Source: Anaerostipes hominis (ex Lee et al. 2021) | GTDB taxonomy: Bacteria > Bacillota > Clostridia > Lachnospirales > Lachnospiraceae | Assembly (NCBI RefSeq): GCF_002270485.1 | Contig: NZ_NQOG01000004.1 | Coordinates: 62,001 to 126,000 of the forward strand | Direction of reading: 5' to 3' | Length of the DNA stretch: 64,000 nt | Part shown: positions 54,292-62,782 of the stretch, in pieces | How positions within the stretch are numbered: the stretch's first letter is position 1 | Layout of the letters: each line of letters begins with the position of its first letter | Position numbers and translations under genes: made by a program | Notes under the pieces: generated by a model | What the model was told of the DNA's origin: nothing | The model's input: the letters and a program-made list of their open reading frames with translations, nothing else | Databases searched by the model: none

Positions 54292-55382
54292 TTCCCGGCA
54301 CCTCCTTTTCTTCCGACAAATTTATAACGCACAAAAAACTCACATCCGAGAACAAAAAACAGGATGATCCCCTGAAGAACATCAGCCGAATAGCTGGAAA
54401 GCCCATAGGTGGACTGCATAACGCTGCTTCCCTTTTCCAGAATACTGAACAGGAAAGACACGATCACGATTGCAGCCGGATTCAGACGGGCCAGCCACGC
54501 TACGATGATCGCCGTAAATCCGACTCCTCCTGCCACAGAGGTTGCCAATGTCATGTCGGAGCCCGTTGCCTGCACCATACCCGCAATACCGCAGATAGCA
54601 CCACTGAGAAACATGGTCCGCAGCATCATACGCTTTACCGGAATCCCTGCATATTTGGCCGTGGCATGACTGTCTCCCACTACGGAGATCTCATACCCCT
54701 GCTTCGTATATTTCAGATAAATATAGACGATCGCCGTGAGCAACAAAGCAATGATCCAGCCGGCCTGGACGCCCAGAACTGAATCCAGCTGTGCGTTGAG
54801 ATCAAACCTTGCGATCTTGGGAAATCCGGAGGAGGCCGGATCTTTCCACGGGCCGTCCCTCAGATATACGATCACATTCAGAGCGATGTAATTCAGCATC
54901 AGAGTAAACAATGTTTCATTGGTATTGAACTTTGCCTTGAAAAACGCCGGTATCAAGCCGAACAGCCCTCCTCCGATCACACTGAATATAAACATAATGA
55001 TCAGCAGAAGGACATGAGGCATCGCATTTTGATACAGTGCAAAATAGGTGGCAAAAATTGCTCCCATGATGATCTGCCCCTCTGCCCCGATATTCCAGAA
55101 TCTCATCTTAAATGCCATGGTAACGCCCAGGGAAGAGATCAGCAGCGGTATCATAATGCGGATCGTAGCCTGGACTGCCATCTCACTCCGGAAGGCTCCG
55201 CTTATAATTGTCTGATACACAGTAAATGGGTTAAAACCGATGATCAGGAGGAAGATTCCTCCTGCCAGCAGGGCAAGCAGCACGGAAGCAGCGCGCAGGA
55301 TCATGGTCTTTTTCCGGGAAAGCTCCGCCCGCTTCACTGTACGCAGCAGCGGTTCCCTTCCTGTCTTCTTACTTGCTTCCAT
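54288..55382 (-). CDS. nupP: nucleoside-type ABC transporter permease (BMP family, NupP-like)
   Basis: First permease, 364 residues, with a cytoplasmic N-terminus and about 8-9 helices. Family sequence: FRSEMAVQATIRIMIPLLIS, MRFWNIGAEGQIIMGAIFAT and KFNTNETLFTLMLNYIAL. Overlaps of 14 bases with the ATPase gene and 4 with the next permease show tight coupling. Transport is assigned to nucleosides by family resemblance to B. subtilis NupNOPQ. Confidence 0.92.
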   Translation of the reverse strand: MEASKKTGREPLLRTVKRAELSRKKTMILRAASVLLALLAGGIFLLIIGFNPFTVYQTIISGAFRSEMAVQATIRIMIPLLISSLGVTMAFKMRFWNIGAEGQIIMGAIFATYFALYQNAMPHVLLLIIMFIFSVIGGGLFGLIPAFFKAKFNTNETLFTLMLNYIALNVIVYLRDGPWKDPASSGFPKIARFDLNAQLDSVLGVQAGWIIALLLTAIVYIYLKYTKQGYEISVVGDSHATAKYAGIPVKRMMLRTMFLSGAICGIAGMVQATGSDMTLATSVAGGVGFTAIIVAWLARLNPAAIVIVSFLFSILEKGSSVMQSTYGLSSYSADVLQGIILFFVLGCEFFVRYKFVGRKGGAGK

Positions 55383-56925
55383 CTGTGCTCTCCTCCTTCT
55401 CCTCTTTCGTTCCTTTTACTCCTGTCATAAGCAGGCCGACTTCTTCTTTTGTCGTTTTTCTCGCATCCACGATGCCGGAGACTTCTCCGTGACAGAGTAC
55501 CAAAATACGGTCGCTGATAGATAAGAGCACATCCAGGTCTTCTCCCACCAGCAGCACCGCCACACCCTTTTTCTTCTGCTCATTAAGCAGGTCATATACA
55601 GTATAGGAAGAATTGATATCCAGTCCGCGGACCGGGTATGCCGTAAGGAGTACATTCGGCTCTGCAATAATCTCTCTTCCCAGAAGTACTTTCTGTACGT
55701 TTCCTCCGGACAGCATCCGCACCGGCGTATCCACACTCGGAGTCAGGATGCCCAGTTCCTTCACCATTTTCTCCGCCATCTTTCTCGGAGTTTTCCGATC
55801 TATAAAAATACCTTGCTGATCCTGATAGTGTTTCAGGAGAACGTTGTCCACCATCCCCATAGACGCCACCAGTCCCATGCCAAGCCGGTCTTCCGGTACA
55901 AAAGAAATACGAATGCCGCGGCTTCGGATATCCTTAAACGTCATACCCACCAGTTCTTCTTCTCTGTGAACGATGCTTCCTTCTTTGATCTCCGTGAGCC
56001 CCGTGATCGCTTCACACAGCTCTTTTTGGCCGCTTCCGGCGATTCCCGCCACTCCTAAGATCTCACCTTCCATCAGTTCAAAATTCACATTGGTAAGACC
56101 CGGTGTGCCGTCCGGACGTTCGACGTTCAGATTGCGAATGACGATTTCAGGAACTGCATCGGCCTTCCTTTCGGGACGGTCGATCTCCAGTGTCACCGGA
56201 CGTCCCACCATCAGCTCTGTCAGCTTTTTCTCATCAATGTCTTTTGTGTCCACGGTCCCGATGCTCTCCCCTTTTCGAAGGATCTCAACACGGTCGCTGA
56301 TAGCCAGCACCTCATTCAGTTTATGGGTAATGATGACGATGGCACAGCCCTGCTCTTTCATTCTCCGAAGGATCGCAAACAGTTTTTCTGTCTCCTGGGG
56401 TGTCAGCACCGCCGTCGGCTCATCCAGGATCAGGATGCTCGCTCCCCTGTATAAGACTTTCAGGATTTCCACAGTCTGTTTTTCACTGACCGACATATTA
56501 TAGATCTTCTTTTCCGGATCCACCTCCAGGCCAAATTTTGAACTGATCTCTTCGATCTTTGCTTTCAGTTCTTTCGGACGGATTCTCTTTTCTTTTGTCC
56601 CAAGCACAATGTTGTCCATCGCACTGTGCACATCCACCAGCTTAAAATGCTGGTGGATCATGCCGATCCCCAGGCCGATCGCATCCGTCGGAGAATTGAT
56701 GGAAACTTCCTGTCCTCCGATCCTGATGGTTCCGGCATCCGGGTGGTAGATCCCGGAGAGCATATTCATCAGAGTCGTCTTTCCCGAACCGTTCTCTCCG
56801 AGAAGGGCAAGGATTTCACCATATTTTACATCCAGATCTACGTTATTGTTTGCCACAACACTCCCAAAAGTCTTTCGGATGCCTTTGCACTCTATGGCAT
56901 ATGTATCCTTCTTCTCCTGTGCCAT
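55369..56925 (-). CDS. nupO: nucleoside-type ABC transporter ATP-binding protein, double domain (NupO-like)
   Basis: Fused double nucleotide-binding protein of 518 residues. The first half has Walker A GENGSGKTT, a degenerate signature (MSVSEKQTVEILK) and Walker B LILDEPTAVLTPQE. The second half has a degenerate Walker A (GIAGSGQKEL) but a good signature LSGGNVQKVLLGREI, the usual asymmetry of this family. The start at 56925 is chosen for GAGGTG upstream; a codon run to 56943 is less likely. Confidence 0.94.
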   Translation of the reverse strand: MAQEKKDTYAIECKGIRKTFGSVVANNNVDLDVKYGEILALLGENGSGKTTLMNMLSGIYHPDAGTIRIGGQEVSINSPTDAIGLGIGMIHQHFKLVDVHSAMDNIVLGTKEKRIRPKELKAKIEEISSKFGLEVDPEKKIYNMSVSEKQTVEILKVLYRGASILILDEPTAVLTPQETEKLFAILRRMKEQGCAIVIITHKLNEVLAISDRVEILRKGESIGTVDTKDIDEKKLTELMVGRPVTLEIDRPERKADAVPEIVIRNLNVERPDGTPGLTNVNFELMEGEILGVAGIAGSGQKELCEAITGLTEIKEGSIVHREEELVGMTFKDIRSRGIRISFVPEDRLGMGLVASMGMVDNVLLKHYQDQQGIFIDRKTPRKMAEKMVKELGILTPSVDTPVRMLSGGNVQKVLLGREIIAEPNVLLTAYPVRGLDINSSYTVYDLLNEQKKKGVAVLLVGEDLDVLLSISDRILVLCHGEVSGIVDARKTTKEEVGLLMTGVKGTKEEKEESTDGSK

Positions 56926-56982
56926 TTCATCACCTCGTATCATGTGTTTTCTGCCTCTCTTCTTTCATTAAGTTCCAAGAAA

Positions 56983-57023
56983 GAAGGGCACTGCCTTCTG
57001 TTTCAGAATATACAATGCCCTTC
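56983..57023 (-). terminator. intercistronic hairpin between the binding protein and ATPase genes
   Basis: GAAGGGCA/TGCCCTTC stem with a long loop, followed leftward by TTTC. It may attenuate transcription or protect mRNA, so that the binding protein is made in excess over the membrane parts. Confidence 0.55.
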
Positions 57024-57064
57024 TCATTCATCCATGTCTCTCATGGAAATTTCTGCTGCGCTGC

Positions 57065-58219
57065 TTATTTTACAACGATGTTTTTGAAGTACCAGTTGAT
57101 TTTTCCTTTGATGTCTTCGTCGCTTAAAGTCTCACCCTTTTTGCCGACCTTCTTGCCGTCGTTGGTCTCGATGACACCGTCAAATACATTGAAATCGCCG
57201 GAAAGCATCTTTTCTTTTGCCTCCTCGATCTTCTTTTCTGTACCTGGAGCGATCAGTTTCTTGTTAAGTGGAGCAATGTCAACCAATCCCTCTTTCATGC
57301 CGCCGTAGTAAACTTCCGGCTTCCATGTTCCGTCGATGAGCTCCTGAACTGCCTCTGTATAGTAAGCACCCCAGTTCCAAATAGTAGAAGTCAGCGTAGC
57401 TTTCGGAGCATCTTTTGTCATATCAGAGTTATATCCAACACCCCATACACCTGCTTTTTCCGCTTCCAGCTGTGGGTTCGGCGTATCACAGTGCTGTCCG
57501 ATCACGTCACAGCCCTGAGAGATCAGAGCTTTTGCCGCATTTGTCTCTTCATTCGGGTTAAACCAGCTGTTTGTAACTTTTACATATACCTTTGCCTTTT
57601 TATTAACAGAGTAAATACCCATGGCAAATGCATCTACGCCCCCGGTAACCTCGGCATTGTCCTTGCCCATAGCGGCAACATATCCGATCTTGTTGCTCTT
57701 TGTTTTAAGGCCTGCCGCGATACCGCTTAAATATCTTGCCTGATAAATTCTTCCGAAATAGTTGTTAAAGTTGGAATCATTCTTCTTATATCCGGTTCCG
57801 TGAGAGAATGCTACATCAGGATACTCTTTTGCCATAGCTTCCATCGTGTCCATATAGCCCCAGCTTGTACCAAAGATCACATTGCAACCGTCTTCGATGC
57901 ACTCTTTGATCGCAGTCTCTGTCTTGGTCGGGTCTGTGTCTGTGATATTGGTCTTTCTCACGATCTGGCTGTCTTTCAGACCAAGTTTCTTCTGCATCGC
58001 TATGATGCCCTGATCATGTGTATATGTATACCCTGACCCCTCTGAAGGATCAGAGATATGAATCACCCCGATCTTCAGATCTTTCTTTGCAATCTTGAAC
58101 TGTTTTTTCTCCTCCTTCTTGTCGCTTGTGGTCTTTTTAGAGCCGCAGCCTGTCATCAATCCCAAGACAAGCACTAACGACAAAATAATGCCAGTGACTT
58201 TCAAAACTTTTTTCCTCAT
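57065..58219 (-). CDS. nupN: BMP family nucleoside-binding lipoprotein (NupN-like)
   Basis: Substrate-binding lipoprotein of 384 residues. It has a signal sequence with lipobox LGLMTGC (lipidated cysteine about residue 25), a charged linker, and then the BMP domain: KIGVIHISDPSEGSGYTYTHDQG, GYVAAMGKDNAEVTGGVDAF and NWGAYYTEAVQELIDGTW. The start at 58219 is chosen for GGAGGAAGG upstream. A longer reading to 58327 would put the promoter and leader inside the gene. It is the first gene of the importer operon. Confidence 0.94.
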   Translation of the reverse strand: MRKKVLKVTGIILSLVLVLGLMTGCGSKKTTSDKKEEKKQFKIAKKDLKIGVIHISDPSEGSGYTYTHDQGIIAMQKKLGLKDSQIVRKTNITDTDPTKTETAIKECIEDGCNVIFGTSWGYMDTMEAMAKEYPDVAFSHGTGYKKNDSNFNNYFGRIYQARYLSGIAAGLKTKSNKIGYVAAMGKDNAEVTGGVDAFAMGIYSVNKKAKVYVKVTNSWFNPNEETNAAKALISQGCDVIGQHCDTPNPQLEAEKAGVWGVGYNSDMTKDAPKATLTSTIWNWGAYYTEAVQELIDGTWKPEVYYGGMKEGLVDIAPLNKKLIAPGTEKKIEEAKEKMLSGDFNVFDGVIETNDGKKVGKKGETLSDEDIKGKINWYFKNIVVK

Positions 58220-58298
58220 AAACCTTCCTCCTTCTGCCTGGCTTCCGTCTTGTGCACGGATGCCAAAACTGCGCCTGCGCGCATTAAATGATATTAAA

Positions 58299-58327
58299 AT
58301 TATAACAAAAGTGCCTGTCCACTGCAA
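58299..58327 (-). promoter_or_regulatory. sigma-A promoter for the nucleoside transporter operon
   Basis: TTGCAG, 17 bases, TATAAT leftward, start near 58292, with a leader of about 73 bases. The leader is too short and lacks the pairing pattern for a purine riboswitch. Confidence 0.6.
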
Positions 58328-58421
58328 GGTACTTTTGCCTGCCTATTCAGGCCTCAAATGGCGAGCAATATGATCCCCGAATCAGTTTTCTGTTGCTCAT
58401 TATAAACTTTCCTTATGCATC

Positions 58422-58466
58422 AAAAAATCCGGCGAAAACAGCCTCTTAAAGCTGCTCACACCGGAT
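58422..58466 (-). terminator. intrinsic terminator after trpS
   Basis: ATCCGG/CCGGAT outer stem with an inner AGCAGC/GGCTGTT pairing, followed by a T run leftward, about 30 bases past the trpS stop. Confidence 0.85.
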
Positions 58467-58497
58467 CTTGCTATTTTATACTCATATCCCGCACATA

Positions 58498-59505
58498 TCA
58501 GCGGATACGGTCGGGAAATCCCACTTTGTGCTGTACCTTTCTCAATGTCTTCGTCGCATAGTAAGAAGCCTTTTCCCCATTATCTTTTATAATCTTATTC
58601 AAATAATCTTTATTCTTCATGATATCGTTATAGCGCTCCTGAATCGGCCGCAGTTCTTCTACAACCGTCTCTCCGACCCGCTCTTTCAGCCTGCCGTATC
58701 CCATGCCCTCAAATTCAGCCACTGCTTCCTCGGGTTTCTTCCCATTGATCGCACAGTAGATATCCAGCAGGTTTTTGATGCCAGGCTTCTGTTCAGAATA
58801 TGCAATGCATGCCTCGGAGTCTGTCACCGCCTTCTTAAACTTTCTCATAATTGTGTCCGGGTCGTCCAAAAGCAGTATATGCGCATTGGCATTCTCGTCA
58901 GATTTGGACATCTTTTTCTCCGGCTCCTGGAGGCTCATGATCTTCTGTCCGACTTTGCCGATGTATGCTTCCGGAATCGTGAAGACATCACCGTAAATCT
59001 TGTTGAATCTTTCTGCAATATCTCTGGTGATCTCCAGATGCTGCGTCTGATCTTTCCCCACAGGTACCACATCGGACTGAAACAGCAAAATGTCTGCCGC
59101 CATCAGTACCGGGTAAGTGAAAAGTCCTGTGTTGATATTTTCCGGATGCTTCTGAGACTTATCTTTAAACTGGGTCATCCGGTTCATTTCCCCCATATAG
59201 GTGAAGCAGTTTAAGATCCACATGAGTTCAGCGTGTGCCGAAACGTGTGACTGGTAATAAATACAGTTTTCCACCGGATCAAGTCCTGCCGCTATATAGA
59301 GTGCCAAAAGGCTCCTGGCCCTTTTTCTAAGTTCCGAAGGCTCCTGTCTTACTGTAATGGAATGCATGTCCACAACACTGTAAAAACACATATACTGATC
59401 TTTATCAATGTCCACCCAGTTTTTTAATGCTCCCAGGTAATTGCCCAATGTAATAGTACCGGTGGCCTGCATGCCGCTGAATAATGATTTCTTTCCGTCT
59501 AACAT
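58498..59505 (-). CDS. trpS: tryptophanyl-tRNA synthetase
   Basis: Class I synthetase charging tRNA(Trp). The HIGH-type box is TGTITLGNYLGAL, the KMSKS box is KKMSKSDENAN, and SVVDMHSITVRQ lies between. The start at 59505 is chosen for AAGGA 7 bases upstream, giving 335 residues, the normal length; a longer reading to 59571 has no ribosome binding site. No T-box consensus is visible upstream. It marks the last intact core gene before the mobile region. Confidence 0.96.
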   Translation of the reverse strand: MLDGKKSLFSGMQATGTITLGNYLGALKNWVDIDKDQYMCFYSVVDMHSITVRQEPSELRKRARSLLALYIAAGLDPVENCIYYQSHVSAHAELMWILNCFTYMGEMNRMTQFKDKSQKHPENINTGLFTYPVLMAADILLFQSDVVPVGKDQTQHLEITRDIAERFNKIYGDVFTIPEAYIGKVGQKIMSLQEPEKKMSKSDENANAHILLLDDPDTIMRKFKKAVTDSEACIAYSEQKPGIKNLLDIYCAINGKKPEEAVAEFEGMGYGRLKERVGETVVEELRPIQERYNDIMKNKDYLNKIIKDNGEKASYYATKTLRKVQHKVGFPDRIR

Positions 59506-59856
59506 CTGTCGTTCCTTTCTTCCATAAATTTTCTCTGGATTCATCATATCATATTGCAGGAAAGTTTCCAAACGTTCAGCGAAATCTTTTCACAGAACTT
59601 TTCAGTCGAGTCCGGAAAATCCTGTTTTAAAATCTTTAGTTCCAGTTTGTGTTACCTCCATATTTCTATTTATGTATTCCTAAATCAAACTATACTTTTT
59701 GACTATCTCTTTATAAGTTCTTATATGCTGGTATAGCCTGTATTTACAGGCTTTCCGGCATTTATCATATCGGAAGATGTTCTCAAATATTCTTATATCC
59801 CCTCATGTTTCTGCGTTCAAAGGTAGTAGAAAGAGTAGTAAAACCTCTATTTACTA
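59506..59856. other. junction region between trpS and the integrase, with possible arm-type sites
   Basis: No gene is seen. The stretch 59735-59752 is a perfect palindrome AGCCTGTA-TT-TACAGGCT. At 59821-59856 GTAGTA occurs twice and TACTAC once in inverted order within 36 bases, just beyond the integrase stop. Tn916-type integrases bind short repeats close to the element ends, so this may be the right terminus of the element. The exact attachment site cannot be fixed without the other end or an empty site. Confidence 0.4.
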
Positions 59857-60900
59857 CTATGCAATCAGCCGTTCCATTTCCGCTAATGCACTGTCAGAAG
59901 TGGCATAAGCATAATAGTTCAACGTCATGTTGATGTTGGAATGTCCTATGATATACTGTAATGCTTTCGGGTTCATTCCGGCGTTTGCTAAATTGGTACA
60001 GAACCTATGACGTAAGGTGTGCGGCGTAGTCACGTTCGGTAATGCTTCCTCATGGCACTTGTTGTATTTCTTCACAAGCCCCCGGAACATACTTTCATAG
60101 TTTGCCGCCACCTTTGGCAAGCCGTTACGGTTAAGAAAAAGGAATTTACCGTAACCGTCAATAATGATAGGCTTTGCCCGTCCTCTGTTTTTCAGCACTC
60201 GCTCGAACGCTTCATATACTTTTGTACTCATGCGAAGCTGCCTGATACCGCTTTTTGTTTTCGGCGTTTCAATGTGATAACCAATTCCCGATACTTTTAA
60301 AAGTTGGTGGTCTATGTTGATTAGCCTGTTCTCAAAGTCAATATCATTTTCAGTCAGCCCGCAAAGTTCAGAAATGCGAAGCCCTGTTCCTCACAGTATG
60401 ATAATCTCGTCATAATACTTCTGATAGACAACATCATTCTGCACAAAGGACAGGAAAGACGCTTCCTGTGTGGGGGATAAGGGAACCTTTGGTTCTGTGT
60501 TATCTTCTAACACTGTGTTCAACTGGAAGTCAAACGGATTTTTCCGAATACAATCATCCTGTATGGCTGTGTAAAAGGCAGCTTTCAGAGAACGCTTGTG
60601 GTTGTTGATGGTCTTGAACGAGTAGCCTTTTTCTTTCATTCGCAACGCCCATTCTTTCGCGTCAGACAGCTTTACATTTTCAATGCTGCAAGCTCCAAGA
60701 CTATCTTCTTCCAATATTCGCATGAGCTGTTTGCGCCCCTGTTTGGTTCCATGCCGTATATTCGCCCGGTGTCTTATCTGCTTCGCGTAAAGTTGGCAGA
60801 CAGTCATTTGTTTTCCTATGGGGTCGATACCGTCGTCAAGGTCTTTCTGAATTTCTTTTTCCTTTTCCCTCAATGAAATATCGTCCCGCTTTCCTGCCCA
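59857..60900 (-). pseudogene. int: Tn916-family tyrosine recombinase, broken by a nonsense codon and N-terminal deletion
   Basis: Two open stretches in the same frame (60873-60391 and 60390-59857) encode one Tn916-type integrase interrupted by a single TGA at 60391-60393, in YDEIIIL-stop-GTGLRISELCG. The core-binding part has KLSDAKEWALRMKEKGYSF. The catalytic part has the GTGLRIS arginine, TPHTLRHRF, GHSNINMTLNYY with the likely nucleophilic tyrosine, and a normal end EMERLIA. Upstream the frame can be read only to GKRDDISLREKEKEIQ and then meets TAG at 60901. About the first 55 residues, the arm-binding domain, are missing relative to the roughly 400-residue family. The gene is most likely dead. 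Confidence 0.85.
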
Positions 60901-60910
60901 CTATTCATAA

Positions 60911-60957
60911 GTTAAGCCCCCTTTCCAATCCGGGGGTCGGAGTAGTGTTATCCCCTT
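60911..60957 (+). other. possible origin-of-transfer remnant
   Basis: CCCCC (60917-60921), ten bases, GGGGG (60932-60936) is followed by TAGTGTTA (60943-60950), which resembles the nick context of MOB_V-type oriT sites such as TAGTGTGTTA. An inverted repeat directly before such a site is the usual oriT layout. No relaxase gene is present in the window, so this rests on pattern only. Confidence 0.3.
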
Positions 60958-61039
60958 TCGGCAGCCCTCCACGACAGCGGCGGGAATATGCCAAAGAAAA
61001 CAGCAAACTTTTTCAAAAAAGTTTTGCGAAAAACAAAAT

Positions 61040-61068
61040 GCGCCCGACTGCAAAACGCAATCGGGCGC
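61040..61068 (-). terminator. strong GC-rich hairpin
   Basis: GCGCCCGATTGC/GCAGTCGGGCGC, a 12-bp stem with one G-T pair, followed leftward by ATTTTGTTTTT. It probably ends transcripts from the element toward the integrase. The remaining stretch 60958-61263 contains a further CACGG/CCGTG hairpin near 61190-61218 and two short open frames with no recognisable product. Confidence 0.65.
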
Positions 61069-61263
61069 AAAGGAAATATAAACAGCATTATAATGATGTG
61101 TGTTCACCTATAAAATCAGAATATCCCGTGGTGGTGGGCGGGCTTTTTTTGAAAAAAGATTTGTCGGTTTATGTCGATACAAAAATAACACGGCAGCACC
61201 TCCTTGATACCACCGTGTCCTAAAATGGGCGACTTTAACACACCCTCCGTACTCTAATTTTTC

Positions 61264-61298
61264 AAAAAAACGGCGGCTTTAATTTATCAAAGCCGCCG
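61264..61298 (-). terminator. intrinsic terminator of the accessory operon
   Basis: A perfect 10-bp stem CGGCGGCTTT/AAAGCCGCCG with an 8-base loop, followed by seven T leftward. It lies about 40 bases beyond the acyltransferase gene stop. Confidence 0.9.
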
Positions 61299-61339
61299 AC
61301 TAACTGGCTATCCCTTAGTCGCCATCTTTTGATAGTTAT

Positions 61340-62782
61340 TTAGTTCATGTTCACCCATTCTAAAATTTCGTTCTTGACTTCATTTAAAATGTTTTGCCCG
61401 GTCACACTGTCCTCATTCTGACCTATTAAAGTGCAGTTTAGCGTACACACGTTTTGAAATGTGCTTACAGATAATTGAAAATCGGGTGGTAATCGGTATG
61501 TTCCTGTTGTATAGCAGCTTTTAATTTTGCAGCCCTCAAAGAACAGTTTTGTATGCTCTATTCTTCCGAAGTTCGTATAAGAAACAGGGAATAATTGGTA
61601 AGTCCATTTAATAATCTGTGCCATAACAGGGTGCGGTATTTTGTGAAACACATAGTCTAACGGGCGTATACCGACAAAACAACGATAACGTGATTTTTGC
61701 AGTTGCATTTCTATATGAACTTGCAATAAGGTTTCGTGGAAAGAGTGCTGCGGCTTAATTTCAACAACTATCTTTCTATAAATACCCGTCATGTTTGCTA
61801 TGCTCAATTTATCCGACATAGACGAAAATCCACGCAAGTCTGCCGGACAGGGAATAACAATGGTCTGTATCTTATGCAAACGGGATATTACACGGGCATA
61901 AGCAGTAATAAATATGTCATTGAGCGTTACATTTTGTTTTTTACTTTTGCTGTAAAGAACTGAAAAGTCTTTAGGGCAAATACGGCTACACAAACAGAAA
62001 TACAGTTTCCCATCGCTGTCCGCCCTTAAAGGTGGAACGGTAATGTGCCGTTGCCGCCGTGTCTGTTCCGTTGGTCGCCCAATATGGATATTCCTTAAAA
62101 CAGGCGAAATATCTCTGCTATTCTCCAATGAAAAAGAGGGGGTCTGTCCGTTATAAAGGGAAGCCAACAAGTATAGATATTGCAAAAACCCCTCGCCGTC
62201 AGTCAGAATGTGGCTCATGCCGATTGTTATTTCATTTTCATCACCATTCATCACAATTTGAAGCTGCGGTTTTTTGCCTAAATCCCATTGTAGCAGGACA
62301 GAGGTGCGGCTAATGGTATCGTCCACGGTAAAGCCTTTATCAATAAAGCGTCCTCTTGTAAAATCGTAGGTGTAGAGGATTTCCGGCACATATTGACAGG
62401 ATCGGGCGATAGCAGACCGCAAACGGCTTATATCTAAATTTCCCTCAACTTCCATGTGGCAATACATAAGAGGATATACCTTGTGTCCGTGTGCTGCTTC
62501 GACAAAATCCAAGCTCTCACATTTTGATGTTAGCCTTTTCTCTTTGTTTGCCCTGCTTTGACAGAAACGGATTACTCGCTCCTTAAAACCAATCCCAACT
62601 ATCCCGATAATCCCCGTGACTAAAAATACGTTCAGAGAAACTTTCCATTCCCCCTGCCGCATAGTTGAGCCAATAATTGTTGAGGAAAGGACAGAGGGAA
62701 ATAGTACAACGGTTATTCCTACAATAAGCCCTACAAATAAAATGCAATAAACAATCACTCGCTTACGAGTTTTCTTCTCCAT
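61340..62782 (-). CDS. membrane-anchored condensation-domain-type acyltransferase
   Basis: A 480-residue protein. Two hydrophobic segments near the N-terminus (about 9-33 and 50-66) anchor it. The rest resembles the chloramphenicol-acetyltransferase/condensation superfamily that includes NRPS condensation domains, wax ester synthases and alcohol acetyltransferases. The catalytic HxxxDG motif is visible as MSHILTDGEGF, and a downstream NDIFITAYARVISRL helix and IPCPADLRGF strand match the fold. The first histidine of HHxxxDG is a serine here. The start at 62782 is chosen for GGAG at 9 bases; the first ATG is too close. It overlaps the previous gene by 20 bases. The substrate is unknown; lipid or peptide acylation at the membrane is a fair inference. 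Confidence 0.7.
   Translation of the reverse strand: MEKKTRKRVIVYCILFVGLIVGITVVLFPSVLSSTIIGSTMRQGEWKVSLNVFLVTGIIGIVGIGFKERVIRFCQSRANKEKRLTSKCESLDFVEAAHGHKVYPLMYCHMEVEGNLDISRLRSAIARSCQYVPEILYTYDFTRGRFIDKGFTVDDTISRTSVLLQWDLGKKPQLQIVMNGDENEITIGMSHILTDGEGFLQYLYLLASLYNGQTPSFSLENSRDISPVLRNIHIGRPTEQTRRQRHITVPPLRADSDGKLYFCLCSRICPKDFSVLYSKSKKQNVTLNDIFITAYARVISRLHKIQTIVIPCPADLRGFSSMSDKLSIANMTGIYRKIVVEIKPQHSFHETLLQVHIEMQLQKSRYRCFVGIRPLDYVFHKIPHPVMAQIIKWTYQLFPVSYTNFGRIEHTKLFFEGCKIKSCYTTGTYRLPPDFQLSVSTFQNVCTLNCTLIGQNEDSVTGQNILNEVKNEILEWVNMN

Noticed and set aside
58220-58497. Purine riboswitch before the nucleoside transporter operon
   Set aside because: The leader after the predicted promoter is only about 73 bases and shows no aptamer core.
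59506-59600. T-box leader before trpS
   Set aside because: No T-box consensus sequence or specifier stem is visible near trpS.
59590-59640. tRNA gene as the element's attachment site
   Set aside because: A TCGAGTCC-like stretch exists but no cloverleaf can be folded around it.
60391-60393. The TGA as a selenocysteine codon
   Set aside because: The position is a leucine in the family and is not catalytic; no SECIS-like hairpin is evident. A nonsense mutation is simpler.
60901-61107. 68-residue leftward frame upstream of the integrase
   Set aside because: It covers structured noncoding DNA and has no recognisable domain or good start.
60873-61223. 116-residue rightward frame beside the integrase
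   Set aside because: It runs through the GC-rich hairpin and the possible oriT repeat, lacks a ribosome binding site and resembles nothing.
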